A stretch of 64,000 bases of DNA from Haberlea rhodopensis (GCA_907163345.1 CAJQUN010001075.1:1-64000), one strand, 5' to 3'; positions 23,020-34,360 are shown, numbered from the stretch's first letter. A program made the numbers and translations. The notes: generated by a model not told the origin, from the letters alone.

Positions 23020-23955
23020 ATCGTTTCGGTTAATAGACCGAACCGAATGAGTTCGGTTAAAATTGAACCGAATGAGCACTGTTCGGTTTTAAAAAAAAAT
23101 TGGTTAACCAAACCAAAAAGAAAATCGATTTATTTAAAAAATAATTTAATATGAATTTTTAATCTTCTGGCTGCTTATCTTAATATATATTTGGAGGTAT
23201 ATAGATTTTAATATGTATACTAAAATTTGAAGTACATTATTATGTATCTCGCAAACGTCATATATTTTGGGATTCGCTTTAATAGATTTTCAAATGCTCT
23301 ATGCAAGTTAGGGGTGGTTACCGGATCAAACCGGTCCGGTCCGGACCGGAACCGGCCTGTTCCGGGCCCGTTATGGACGGAACCGGTCCGATCCGGTAAG
23401 GAACCGTATCGGATCCGGTTCCGGTTCCACCGGTTCCGGGTTGGACCGGTTCCAACCCGGAACCGGATTTTTGTTTTTTTTTTTTTTTTAAAAAGGAAAA
23501 AAAGAAAGGATTTATCGAATTTTTTTTTTTTTTTTTTAAAAAATGGATCCGGTTTCGGTTCAATCCGGAACCGGATCCGTTTGGTCCGGAACCGGTAAGA
23601 TACCGGATCCGAAACGGTAGAACCGATCCGGTCCGGTATCAAACCGGTTCCGGACCGGTTCGGGACCGGTTAGTCCGGTTCCGGTTTCGGACCGGACTAA
23701 CCGGTCCGGTTTCGGACCGGGTCCGGATCGACCCGGTCCGATAAGCAACCCTAATGCAAGTGCCCTTTTATGACCGTGTCTATGTTGTGTTTTTTTCTTT
23801 GTATGTATAAATTCTTGTATTGGAAAATTTAGAAACTCAGTGTATTTTTTTATCCAATTCCAAGAAAAAAGTAAAATTTTTTGTTTTTCGGTTCGATTTT
23901 GAATTAATCGAAATTTCGGTTCCATTCGTACCGAATGAGCACTCTTAAACCAAAT
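23020..23955. mobile_element. Possible MITE interrupted by a hAT MITE
   Basis: CCGAATGAGCACTGTTCGG near 23069 and CCGAATGAGCACTCTTAAACC near 23931 resemble each other and sit either side of a nested element, with other CGGTT/AACCG words in inverted orientation nearby. The boundaries and family are unclear. Confidence 0.35.
23309..23753. mobile_element. hAT-type MITE made of CCGGTTCCGG words
   Basis: 445 bp bounded by TAGGGGTGGTTACCGG and its inverse CCGATAAGCAACCCTA, with a perfect 8-bp target duplication ATGCAAGT (23301-23308 and 23754-23761), which fits hAT. The body is dense in GGTCCGGACCGG and CCGGTTCCGG words, interrupted by two poly(T)/poly(A) stretches at 23466-23540. ORFs on both strands here are stop-poor artefacts. 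Confidence 0.88.
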
Positions 23956-25065
23956 TGCGTACGGATGGCTCGTCTAAATATTTATCGGAACAAAAGAAGA
24001 TGTTAAAACCCCAATTCAAACAGTTATTTTTCAACCAAAATATTATTATATATATTATAGAAAATACAAAAGATACAGGATAAAACTTGTAAATAATAAT
24101 AATGAAAAAAAATCACAACCAAATGCATTGCAATCTTAATGTTTATTTTATTAGAATTTGTATGAAAAATGAAAACGAAGCATCAGTTAATTCCACAGAG
24201 AAGTACGGGTCATTCATTGTCAAATCATTTTCCCTCAAGATTGATGCCAAGAAACGAACATGCATATTGTTATATTTCCTTTTAAATTTTTAATACAGAC
24301 TGATTTCACATTGAAATCTGTAACTTGTCTCGCGTTTTGCACGTTAATCGTAGGGATAAAAGCTCATTTTCCTCTTACAAAAAGTTCATGGAATTAATTC
24401 TCACCTCATTTTAAATTATTTATGTACTTATACGCTATACATAAATTATTCCAAAAATAGATCTAGTTGACTAGTCAAATTATCAAAGGTGACAAAAATA
24501 ATTATGCCTTTTTTTTCAATTAATGGAATCTCAATATTTTTAAAAAAGAGATTGAAATTTATAATATATACATTGTATCATATGTCGTGTTCGAATTCCA
24601 CATATATACTAGAGAAGACCGAGTCCAATTTTGAGTTCCGATGGCCAACAAAATGCACACCAGATTTTGAAAATCCTTCCCTGTTCGTTCATCCTACCTA
24701 ATCTTCATCATTTAAATAAACAACACCATCATTTGTCAATACTGCTATACTAAATCCCATATGTTTACCGAATATTTTGGTTCCTTTTGGGACTAACGAA
24801 GTGTGAAAACATTCAACTCAAATTCTTAATGGCGTTTGGTAAGCATTAAAATGACCCGAAGAGAGACAGACATTCTATGATTTGATTAAGGGTCTATTAC
24901 CAAGCAAAAAAAAAATGATATCTTGAAAATCAGAGGCCTTAAATTGCTACAAAAAAGATAACCATAAATCTGGGTGATCTGTCCCTGTCTAGTGTATATC
25001 TGGATATTTAATTTTATGCATTTCCCGCAAACCAATTACAACTTGTTATGATATACTTGCATACG
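23956..25065. other. AT-rich intergenic, no gene seen
   Basis: No recognisable coding or structured sequence. Confidence 0.5.
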
Positions 25066-25075
25066 TAAATAGAAT

Positions 25076-25491
25076 TGTTTTTGGCAGATTACCCCCCTAT
25101 GGTTTCTCAAATAGGCTGATTACCCTCTTGGTTTGAAAATAGACATTTTACTCCTCTGTGGTTTACAAAATAGGCAATTTACCCCATATGGTTTGAAAAT
25201 AGGCATTTTAACCCCTTGTGATTCGTAAAAATAGGCATCTTACTCCCTTGTGGTTTACAAAATAGGCAGTTTACCCACTATGTGTAGGGTGTATTTCACA
25301 CCTATTCACAAACTATAATGGGAGTAAAATGCCTATTTTCACAAACCACGGGGGTGTAAAATGTCTATTTTCAAATCATATGAGGTAAACTGCCTATTTT
25401 ATAAACCACGTGGGGTAAAATGTCTATTTTCAAATCACAATATGTAATTTGCCTATTTGACAAACTACAGAGGGTTATATGCCAGTAACTC
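25076..25491. mobile_element. Foldback MITE with about 30-bp internal repeats
   Basis: A 416-bp segment flanked by the 10-bp direct repeat TAAATAGAAT (25066-25075 and 25492-25501; 9 bp of it would suit a Mutator-like element). The ends GGCAGATTACCCCCCTATGG and (reversed) GGCATATAACCCTCTGTAG are inverted. Inside, units of about 30 bp of the type AAAATAGGCATTTTACCCC...GTGGTTTG repeat five to six times on the left and reappear inverted on the right, so the whole segment can fold on itself. Confidence 0.75.
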
Positions 25492-25501
25492 TAAATAGAA
25501 T

Positions 25502-26532
25502 GTGAAAAGTTACCGCCCATCTCCCTCACTCCTTTGAAAACTAATTCTTACTAGTACTTTTTCAAACTATGCATACATAATGGACGCTTTCACCACATCG
25601 AATTTCCATGTAAGAGAAATGGAGAAACACATACATTGTACCAAATATGAAGCTTTAGAATACAAAGCCAAAACTCCAGGCTGCAATAGTATTAAAGAAG
25701 TGGCCCATATGAAAATGATATGATTGTAACCAGACTTTGGGATGAAGATAAGGGGTGTCATAGAGCATTTGTTTTGCCAGGGGGAACACAGTTCAAACGT
25801 GATTGGCTTTATTATTTATTATCAATGCCCCTATCAATATCTTATTTTCATATATTGTATTGTTTCATTTTGTGTAGGAAATGTAAAAAAAGGTTCTGAT
25901 GGTAGGTATTAAAGATAAAGATCGATTAATACTACATGTTTTGATGGCACGAACCCTGAAAATTTTATTGATGGTGAAGGAGGCGATGCGACTGTTCGGC
26001 TCCCCCAACTCGCTTCCCCGCTCGGTCTGCCCATTGGCATGTGGTAGATGTGAAGAAATATAGAGGGATGTTAAGATTATTTTGAAATTAATTTTTATGT
26101 ATGATATAATTAATTTGTATATTATTGGTTTCAATTCAAATCAAATATATTAGCTAAGAGATTTTTAAGTTATATAAACAAAGTGATTTGGAAATAATGT
26201 TTGGATGAATAGTCTATATATGTTTGAGGGGTCTGAAGCCAACCACAGAATGAGTATCCGAGGACGCGTACATACAAAAATCTGCTGTGGTCGAGACATG
26301 TCTTCAGTAGTACCAAATAATTAAAATACTCACAAAGGTTAGATGGTAAGAAGTATGAACAAGTTTGACCATTTAGAACAACTGATTAATCATTTATAAC
26401 AAATCAATAAGAACGAGAAATAGATTTAATAAAATTTATCTGGTGTTGTATGTACAAGTTAACGAATTCTTATGGCCAATATCGACAATCATATATATAA
26501 GAAATACGGTAGCTAATATGAATATTTATTGA
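25502..26532. other. AT-rich intergenic, no gene seen
   Basis: No ORF with support on either strand. A short GC-rich stretch near 26000 was not recognised. Confidence 0.5.
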
Positions 26533-27236
26533 TGTCATATGACATATTAGTCTTCTCGGATAAAATACCCTGCGAGAGCCGAACAACAATGCACCGAACA
26601 GATTATAGCCGAACAACAATGCACCGAACATATTATAGCTAAACGGCTGTCAAACCCTACTCGGTATTTTGGTCAACGATTAGCGGAAGACCCGGCTGTA
26701 AACAACAGATTAACCGACGGAGATAAACGTGCATTAGTGGGGGTGTGGATTTCTCGGACACACTCGCTACATTAGCGCCACTATCAAAGGAGATCAGATC
26801 ATAGCTTTCCCGCCAAGTAATCCCAATGATCGAGCCTATAAATAGAGGCGGGCAACTTCATCACAAGGGTTGAATTTTTTGGAAAAGGAGACTCCGAAGA
26901 TAACATTATTTTGTCTGTTCGGTCATCTCTTGTTATTTTTTCAGATATTCTTGAGTGTTGATTTTTCACTTAGATTTTGTGTCAAGTCCTGTAATAAATA
27001 AAAAGAGTGACTAGTACAAATTGTACTGGACTTGGGTCCCGTGGTTTTTCCTTCAATTTGAGGGTTTTCCAGTGTTTTTCTTTTATTTTTCGCAAACACT
27101 TAAATTTACAGAACCAAAAAAAAAATCGAATCACATCATTTATGGATGCTTTTTTTTTTTAAATGAAATTATCGAAACTATTTTTCTAAATAGTTCGACC
27201 ATGTGAGTTGGGTCAACAATAAATTTATACTTTAAC
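26533..27236 (+). repeat. LTR-like remnant with TATA box and 30-bp duplication
   Basis: A 30-bp unit starting GCCGAACAACAATGCACC is tandemly duplicated at 26578-26637. CCTATAAATAGAGG at about 26835 is a good Pol II TATA box. AATAAATAAAAAG near 26993 resembles a polyadenylation signal, and GGGTCCCGTGGTTTTTCC follows, a combination usual at the R-U5 end of plant copia LTRs. No second LTR, primer binding site or target duplication was found, so solo LTR status is a guess and the boundaries are approximate. Confidence 0.4.
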
Positions 27237-27743
27237 ATGCCCCTACACATATAAGTCGAAGACTGAAGATGCATACCCAAAATTTATTTTCAAAGGATGC
27301 TTATGGCAACAATATGTGTAAACAAGAAACTTTCGTTATGAACTGGGTTTGGGAGGAAGATGTTGGATCACTTTACACAACATTGATAACTAGGCTGGGC
27401 CGACAAAATGGGCCAACTGTTGTGGTCCAGATTTCCTTTTTTTTCTTTTCTGTGTTTTATACTGCATGGACTTGAGAACGTATATTTGTCAAACAAAGCG
27501 AGGGTGTAATCCCAATATTGTTCGACTCAACATCTTAATTAATTAATTTAATGGAGAACGCGACACCAAATATTATAAATATTTTGAAGATTAAAGCTGT
27601 TTGGTGATGGTGGGCCAGAAGTCATGAGCGGGTGTCAATGGGCTTTGGATACCAAAGCCCATTGACAAATTCAAAGTAAGGAGTATGCAAACCACGACTC
27701 CATGCTATTAAGTTATAAACAAAAATCCATTTTTACGTGGTAC

Positions 27744-27774
<31 letters not shown>

Positions 27775-28032
27775 ATACTACCGATTTTTGGCACACGATG
27801 TGTACACATATAATTTTATGTAATTTTATGTGTACACATAAGATTTTTATGTAAACTTTTTTAAAAAATTATATGGTATATAATTACAATATAAATATGT
27901 AATTATTGTATATTTTTAAAATTCTAAATATCTAAGCTTTAATTAGATTAAATAAATGATTTAGAAAATTTGAAGAAAATCAAAATATTGGAGGTATTTA
28001 TTTATATAAGAGTGTTTTACAAAGAGCACATG
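27237..28032. other. Intergenic with short palindromes
   Basis: No gene. Contains the perfect inverted repeat at 27633-27667, a (CT)n(TA)n tract near 27745-27775 and two copies of the palindrome ATGTGTACACAT near 27800 and 27830. Confidence 0.5.
27633..27667. repeat. Perfect 16-bp inverted repeat
   Basis: TGTCAATGGGCTTTGG, a three-base spacer ATA, then the exact reverse complement. No other element boundary is visible around it. Confidence 0.8.
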
Positions 28033-28040
28033 AAATATAC

Positions 28041-28444
28041 TAGGAGTGCTTAAAGGATCGGACCGGTCCGGAATCAGCCCGGTTCCAGATCCGTTAAGCA
28101 CATAACCGGTCTGATCCGTTAAGGAATCAGATCGGATCTGATTCCGGTTCCAACGGGTTCCCGATCGATCTGATCCGGTTTGTTATGTTTTAATTTTTTG
28201 TTTTTTTTTGAATTTTTTTATTTTCAAACACTTTTTTAGCCATTTCAATTGCTTTAATTTTGTTTTTATTTTTTTTCAAAAATTACCGATTCCGGTTCCG
28301 GAACCGGTTCGGTAGCACCGGAACTGGTGGTGCACCAGTTTCGAGACATGGAATCGCTCCGGATCGGTTTTTTTATCGGTTTCGGAGCGGATTGAAACCG
28401 GTTAGCAAAATTTTCGGATTGAACCTGCCCGATAAGCACCTCTA
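28041..28444. mobile_element. hAT-type MITE, same family as 23309-23753
   Basis: 404 bp bounded by TAGGAGTGCTTAAAGGATC and the inverse CGATAAGCACCTCTA, with an 8-bp target duplication carrying one mismatch (AAATATAC at 28033-28040, AAACATAC at 28445-28452). The body has GGACCGGTCCGG and CCGGTTCCGGAACCGG words like the copy at 23.3 kb but fewer of them, so it is more degraded. Confidence 0.82.
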
Positions 28445-28452
28445 AAACATAC

Positions 28453-28746
28453 CAAGAGGTCAATATAGTTACTATGTATTGCTCTTCCTTTATAATATGG
28501 TATATATATATATATATATACTTTTTATTTATGAGGTGAAAACTATAATAAACCATCATATTATGGGATATATATTTTTAAAAAATAGAATAGGCTTTAT
28601 TGAAATAATAATGGTACTCTTCATCAGACTTCCATTTATGTAATATCAAAGACTAATGTTTTTTCAGTTTTAAAATTTGATTATTCCTAACTAATAATTC
28701 TCCCGCATGGCGGCGGCGGCGGTGTATGAATAAAACCTAACTAAAC

Positions 28747-28796
<50 letters not shown>

Positions 28797-29171
28797 GATA
28801 TTATTAGTTTAATTGTATATACTTTTAAAATAAAATTATATATAATTTTTAGATAAATTATACAAATAAATTACCGCCATTCTGATTGATATTTGTATAT
28901 ATGAAATGAAAGTTTAAACAAATGTACCGTATAATGTTCAGAATCATATGACATGCTAGAAAAGTGGAAATAAGATTCGAATCCAAGAGCTTCGCATATT
29001 TTTTAAAAGGTTAGTTTTCAGATTCCTTGAACAATTCAAAAATCAATAAATTAACATTACAACTTGAGAATGATTAGGCATGCACTAAAGTTTGTCTGTC
29101 CCCCTTTGCTTGCTTTAAATCGAGTACATGCATGTGCGATCTGAATCGTCCTCCATTTTGATATGGAAAAT
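28453..29171. other. Intergenic with (AT)n and (GGC)n tracts
   Basis: No gene. A long (AT)n tract at 28750-28793, a shorter one near 28500-28520 and a short (GGC)n tract near 28710. Confidence 0.55.
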
Positions 29172-29176
29172 AAATA

Positions 29177-30298
29177 TGATGCTTACTAAAAATGATACGT
29201 CTTCCTTCCGGTGGACGAAGGGTGCTGGGAGCAACTCCAATAATGGCTTCGAGTGCCGGTGATGCCTGAAATTACGAACAAGCGTGAGAAGGGTGCCGGA
29301 AGGATGTCCCGGCGGAGCCCCTCCGACGCTCAAGTCAGAAATCGGAAAAGAAAAGAATAACGGGATGAACTTTAAGTTGTGAGAAGAGTGAATACCTTAT
29401 TCCTGTCGACAAACCTGATATTTATAAGGAGATGGAAAGGGGACAACCTTTAACCGTACGTCAGGAGCCTAGGGAACATCCTCTGAAGCTAAAGGTGGGG
29501 ACCAGGGTCTTAGGGCTGAAGACGAGTAGGTGTCACTTTCTCCGTATAATAGGCTTGCAGCTTTTGCGATCCGATTTATGCCGGGTGCCAGAGAATGTCG
29601 CTTTCATGGTATGATATGCTTGCAGCTTTTATGATTCGATTTGTACTTGGAGATATGGTTATACGTTGAATCTAATTCACGAGGCTGCGCTACAAAGCTT
29701 AGCTCGCCCAACACGAGTGAGCCTCGACCCCATACTTTGCAAGCATGAGGCATCTGCGAGGGGTGGCATCGAACTTTTCCTCGCACGGGAGAACATCGCA
29801 GCTTGTGCCTCGTGTGTGCGAGCTGCGATGCCCTGTGTGCGAGCTGCGAGGCTCACCCGCCTCGCCGGGTGAGTACGCGGCTCACCCATCACGCGGGCGA
29901 GCACCACAGCTGGCTTTATGCGGGCGAGCTGTGGTGCTTGTCCCCGTTTGGCGGGCGAGCATGCAGCTCGTCCCTGTCTGGCGGGCGAGCATGCAAGGCA
30001 GCTCATCCCTGTCTGGTGGGGCGAGTGTGCAGCTCGTCCCTGTCTGCGGGGGGGCGAGCAAGGCAGCTCGTCCCTGTCTGGCGGGCGAGCAGGTAGGGAC
30101 GGTACTCTCCTTTCTCGCGGGGTGAGCACAGTGCCTCTTACGGGGTGGGTGCGCAGCTCGACCCTTAGAGCGGGCGAGCTGCGAGGCTCGCCTTATGCTA
30201 GGCTGGCTTCGCCCTTCCCGTACCTTGTCCCCTGACCTTGATCCATGGTTTGGGCTCGACCCGTAAGTTTTTAATGGGTTTGACCCGTACGGGTATCA
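29177..30298 (-). repeat. 3' LTR of the Tat element
   Basis: 1122 bp, from TGATGCTTACTAAAAATG on the plus strand to GTACGGGTATCA. Contains a GC-rich minisatellite at 29945-30095, with units of about 30-35 bp of the type GCAGCTCGTCCCTGTCTGG plus CGGGCGAGCA, four to five copies, and scattered GGGCGAGC words upstream of it. ORFs here are repeat artefacts. Confidence 0.95.
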
Positions 30299-30312
30299 CT
30301 ACTCCCCCATCA
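30299..30312 (-). promoter_or_regulatory. Polypurine tract of the Tat element
   Basis: On the minus strand GATGGGGGAGTAG directly precedes the 3' LTR start TGATACCC, the expected place for plus-strand DNA priming. Confidence 0.8.
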
Positions 30313-30976
30313 AATACGAGCTAAATCGAAGGTGAAAGCTCAGATGCGGATGACAATCCCACGGGTCACTCGAACGGTTTTGGAGTGGACGTCGAACCAC
30401 TCCCCCACACCACTTATTTTTAGTTTAGCTTCTTCCAAATCTTTCAAGTATTCGCATGATTGACTTGAACTTGTCCAGATGATGATGTTGGTGGATGCGC
30501 ATGGTCTTGACGAGTCGAGCAGTCAACTCCTCGGTTTCCGCAGCTTCGCTTCCTAAGACTCCCTCTTACCCATTGGTCTTGAGTTCGATCAATAGTTAGT
30601 GTTACCCCGGATCTAAATTTAGGAGGGGCCGAAGAGGCTGGCGCTCATGCTTACCGAGCTGAGCACTCGCGGGCGAGGTTATGCCTGAATAAGGGCCGAG
30701 ACCGGACTAACCTCCTACCCGGATATCATGAGTATCCCCCTCTAGTCTAGCTAGAGTAACGTTCTTGGCTATCCTTTTGAGCTCGAGGCCCGTACCGAGC
30801 TGTCAGATTTCAAATTCTTAACCCCTGACAAGACAGGTTGTCAGCCAGATGTGACCGTTGATGTACACCCAATTGATGTGGCTGCCACGCGTCATCATCC
30901 ACTCTTGCGACGTTTGAACTCCCTCGATCCTGGCCATTGAAATGGGCCTGGCCCTAGTGGCCCAATCCGTTGGCCA
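30313..30976 (+). promoter_or_regulatory. Upstream region of the antisense gene
   Basis: 664 bp between the polypurine tract and the TATA box, GC-rich and with no ORF. Because the rightward gene starts just after it, this stretch probably holds its promoter. No specific factor sites are claimed. Confidence 0.45.
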
Positions 30977-30985
30977 TCTATAAAT
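30977..30985 (+). promoter_or_regulatory. TATA box of the antisense gene
   Basis: TCTATAAAT lies about 120 bp upstream of the ATG at 31100, with a pyrimidine-rich stretch (TTTCTCTCG near 31012) at the right distance for a transcription start. This supports an independent Pol II promoter on the strand opposite to gag-pol. Confidence 0.7.
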
Positions 30986-31099
30986 TGCCCCTCCGCCTCA
31001 CTTTCACCACTTTTCTCTCGCTATTCGTTCACTTCCGCTTCAATCGCACGCTAACCTTCTGTAAGTTCTCCGCCTCTGCTTTAATTAACTTTACTTTTT

Positions 31100-33116
31100 A
31101 TGTCTACTTCCACATCCTCTACTTCCGGGGCCGCCTTTAGGGGCTCGGCCGAAGATGCCACGTGGTCTGGGCTTTTGAGCTCCCCTACCCGGAGCGGCCC
31201 TGCAGAGGCAATTGTCACTGCCATTCCCCTTCTCCAGGTTCCTCCTTTGCCCGCTCGTAACCCCTCCCCCGAGAACTTCGAGGTTGATCCTCGAGATCTG
31301 GTGCGGGCTGGGCTACCGTGGTACGAGGTCCTTAGTTCACGTGTCTCGGCTGAGGCGGAGGTTCTTCTTCGTTCTCACTTCATTCCTCCCGACCACGAGG
31401 TACAAATACCTAGGCCGGGGGATCGTCCCCATCTGCCACCCCTGGGCTTCTTTCCTTTTTTTGTTGAACAAATTAGGAGTGGATTACGCTTCCCCATTCC
31501 TGCTTTGTATCAGGATCTCTCCAGCTATTTCTGTGTTTCACTTAGCCAACTCAGTCCCAATTCCTACCAGAGCATGGCTGCTGCTGCCGCCCTGTTCCAA
31601 TCTTTGAACCTCCCATTCTCTCCTCCTCTTCTACATTACTTTTTCCATGTTAAAAACACCACCTTTCCTGGTCTGTTCTACTTTGGATCGAGGCCCTCGT
31701 GTAAGTTCTTGGAGAAAATCCCAAGTTCTCACAAAGGATGGAAAGAAACATTCTTCTTCGTTAGGCCGCCCCAACCTTGGTCTTGTCCTATGGCCTGGAG
31801 AGATTCTCTTCCCCCGGGTCGTTCTCTCCCGCATCGATACAAAGAAGATATCTTCTACCAGAAGGTTATGTCAGCCATTGGGGGTCGACAATATGATACA
31901 ACTATCTTAATCCGAGAGGACGTACTCAGGCGATACAGGCTGAGCTCTTACCCAGCTAGTCCTCCCCCTGGTGCGTCCTTTCTAAACTGAGTACTTTCTT
32001 CCTGCTCTCTTTATTTATGTCTTTTTTTTTTTATTTTACATATATATATATATATTTTTTTTTTTGCGCAGGGAACATGTCGTTCAACCAGATGCTTTCT
32101 GCGATGGTCTCTCAGAAGAAAGGGAAAGGTAAAGCCGTCCCTGAGTCCCGTGCTGAAGAGCGAGCCCCTTCGCCCCCAATCGCTCCCCGGGCCTCCCCAA
32201 TAGTCATTCTTCAGTCGGAAGAGAGCGGGGGAGATCGCAGCTTGTTGCTGAAAAGAAAAAGGGGTGGAAAAACCCCGGGAGCTTCAACCCGAGAAGAGGT
32301 GGCAACCTCCCCAGGGCCGCGAGCTGAAACGTCGCTTGAATCCCTTCAAAGCCCGCAATCGGCTCGGACTGCCGGTCCAGGCTCCCCTGGCCTCCCCGTG
32401 GAGTATACTCAGTCCACCAGCTTGATTACCGGTGCTACCTCCGGACTACCGGCTGAGATCCTGGAGTGCATTACCACGGGTGCGGATCAACAAGTTATGG
32501 CAGGGATGAAGTGGAGACCTCTGGCCCAGGAAGGGTTGTCCCGCGCTTTATCGGTAAATGCTCTTACCTTACCCTCCTTTATGTTTTACCCTCTTACCTG
32601 ACCATCTTTACCCAGGGCTTACTAATGCTACGTGAAAGCGTCCGGAGGGGGTCCAACTATGGCCAAGCCTCATCAAACGCCAAGAAGAAAGCCCGAGACG
32701 CTACGCACCGGGCTGAGGCTGCAGATGCTGAGTTGAAAGAGGCCCATGCAAGACTTACGACGGTCGAGACGGAGCTGGCCAAATATCGTGCTGAGGTCGG
32801 TCGCCTCCGTTCGGCCATGGTGGAGAAAGAGACGGCCTTGACCAACTCTATTGCGGAGCTGAGCCACGCCCGTTCAGAGCTGGAGACCTATGTCTCCGGA
32901 GAAATCGGTCGAAAAGAGGCCTTCCTAAAGTCGGAGGAGTTCAAGAGGCTCCTTGCAGCGAAGGCGTTCCGATTCCTCGATCTCGGCTTTGAGGGCTGTA
33001 AAGATCAATTCAAGGCGCAAGGCTTCCCTCCCGAGGATCGAGACCCGGATGACTTCTTGGATCTTCAGGCAATGGTGGCTAACATCCCTTCTGATTTCAT
33101 AGATCGGGATGTCTGA
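31100..33116 (+). CDS. Antisense retrotransposon gene, 3 exons, plant Transposase_28-like
   Basis: Encoded on the strand opposite to gag-pol inside the Tat element. Exons 31100-31970, 32072-32553 and 32616-33116 join in frame through GT-AG introns (phase 1, then phase 0) to 617 codons. Exon 1 carries the plant-specific 'putative gypsy type transposon' (Transposase_28) region, with LGFFPFFVEQIRSGLRFPI, FPGLFYFGSR and SHKGWKETFFFV. Exon 2 is basic and serine/proline-rich (KKGKGKAVPE, LLLKRKRGGKTPG), disordered and possibly nuclear. Exon 3 has a long coiled coil (about residues 470-545) ending in an acidic tail. No catalytic residues are recognised and the function is unknown. The introns mean the gene must be expressed from the DNA copy, because they would be lost if this strand were the genomic RNA. 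Being intact in a young element suggests selection. Confidence 0.8.
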
Positions 33117-33129
33117 CTATCTTGTAATC

Positions 33130-33606
33130 AGTGTTTATTTAATGAAAAGCTTGTTTTGCCAAACTGTTATCCTAGTAAGAGTGAGAACAGGGCTGACATA
33201 ATTCATAACTTTACAAGAATTATAAACATAAAACAGACTGACCTGTGAGGACAATAATCCTGAGCAAATGACTCGCATGATCTGAGCTCTGCTCAGTCAG
33301 CACTCATTATCAGTCGTGGACTTTTAATATTTATCGTCAGGGCAGATCTTTACGTTTATCGCAATTAGGGAGAGCAACTTTCATCGTGGTCAGGGCGGAC
33401 CTTAACTTTTATTTAAAAATTTGTTGTCACGAGATCATATATCAGAAATACACGTCTACGAATAATACTTAACAAGTTGAAACGCGTTTAGGACTTCAGC
33501 TTCTCCTTTTCTCTGCATCCTCTGAGTAGTATGCCCGAGAGCTCACCTTCTGAGCAACATGTAGTGCCCTTCCTATTTAGGGTCAGGCTTCCTGACTTCC
33601 GCTGAC
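33130..33606. other. Spacer after the antisense gene
   Basis: Contains a possible polyadenylation region for the rightward gene (TTTAATGAAAAGC at about 33136) and GC-poor sequence up to the 100-bp array. No ORF. Confidence 0.5.
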
Positions 33607-34232
33607 TGGACCAAGACGAAGGAGCTCGGCGTAACCGCAGTTCGACTGATCCTCTGTCGGGCGTAACCACGACAGGTCGGGTAAACACCCCTGAACGGCA
33701 CTTGGCGTAACCAAGGCGAATGAGTTCGGCGTAACCGCAGCTCGACTGATCCTCTGTCGGGCGTAACCACGACAGGTCGGGTATACACCCCTGAACGGCA
33801 CTTGGCGTAACCAAGGCGAATGAGCTCGGCGTAACCGCAGCTCGACTGATCCTCTGTCGGGCGTAACCACGACAGGTCGGGTAAACACCCCTGAACGGCA
33901 CTTGGCGTAACCAAGGCGAATGAGCTCGGCGTAACCGCAGCTCGACTGATCCTCTGTCGGGCGTAACCACGACAGGTCGGGTAAACACCCCTGAACGGCA
34001 CTTGGCGTAACCAAGGCGAATGAGCTCGGCGTAACCGCAGCTCGACTGATCCTCTGTCGGGCGTAACCACGACAGGTCGGGTAAACACCCCTGAACGGCA
34101 CTTGGCGTAACCAAGGCGAATGAGCTCGGCGTAACCGCAGCTCGACTGATCCTCTGTCGGGCGTAACCACGACAGGTCGGGTAAACACCCCTGAACGGCA
34201 CTTGGCGTAACCAAGGCGAATGAGCTCGGCCC
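33607..34232. repeat. 100-bp tandem array, about six copies
   Basis: Period exactly 100 bp (the word GTAAACACCC or GTATACACCC recurs at 33681, 33781, 33881, 33981, 34081 and 34181), copies 97-100% identical. Each unit contains the word GGCGTAACC three times. Because 100 is not a multiple of three and the minus strand has no stops, all three minus frames stay open; these ORFs are artefacts. It sits between the 3' ends of pol and the antisense gene. Confidence 0.95.
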
Positions 34233-34360
34233 TTAGCAAAAGTATGCAGGACAAGTAACAAGTACCCTTCATTCATTAAAATTGAAGTTGAAATCGAAAT
34301 TGAAATTAAAGCGATTACAAATAAGGAGAGAAATACATAGCCCGGGTGTAACAGCCATGG

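Noticed and set aside
23220..23925. ORFs of 120-140 codons rich in R, P and G
   Set aside because: They follow the CCGGTTCC repeat of a hAT MITE and cross its target duplication and poly(T) tracts.
29603..30235. Several ORFs over the left Tat LTR (and their copies at 40057-40699)
   Set aside because: Stop-poor GC-rich minisatellite within LTRs; same frames on both strands and no coding signature.
33488..34276. Three overlapping minus-strand ORFs of 213-262 codons
   Set aside because: They arise because the 100-bp repeat has no stop in any minus frame. All three frames encode the same three peptides in rotation, as a non-multiple-of-three repeat must.
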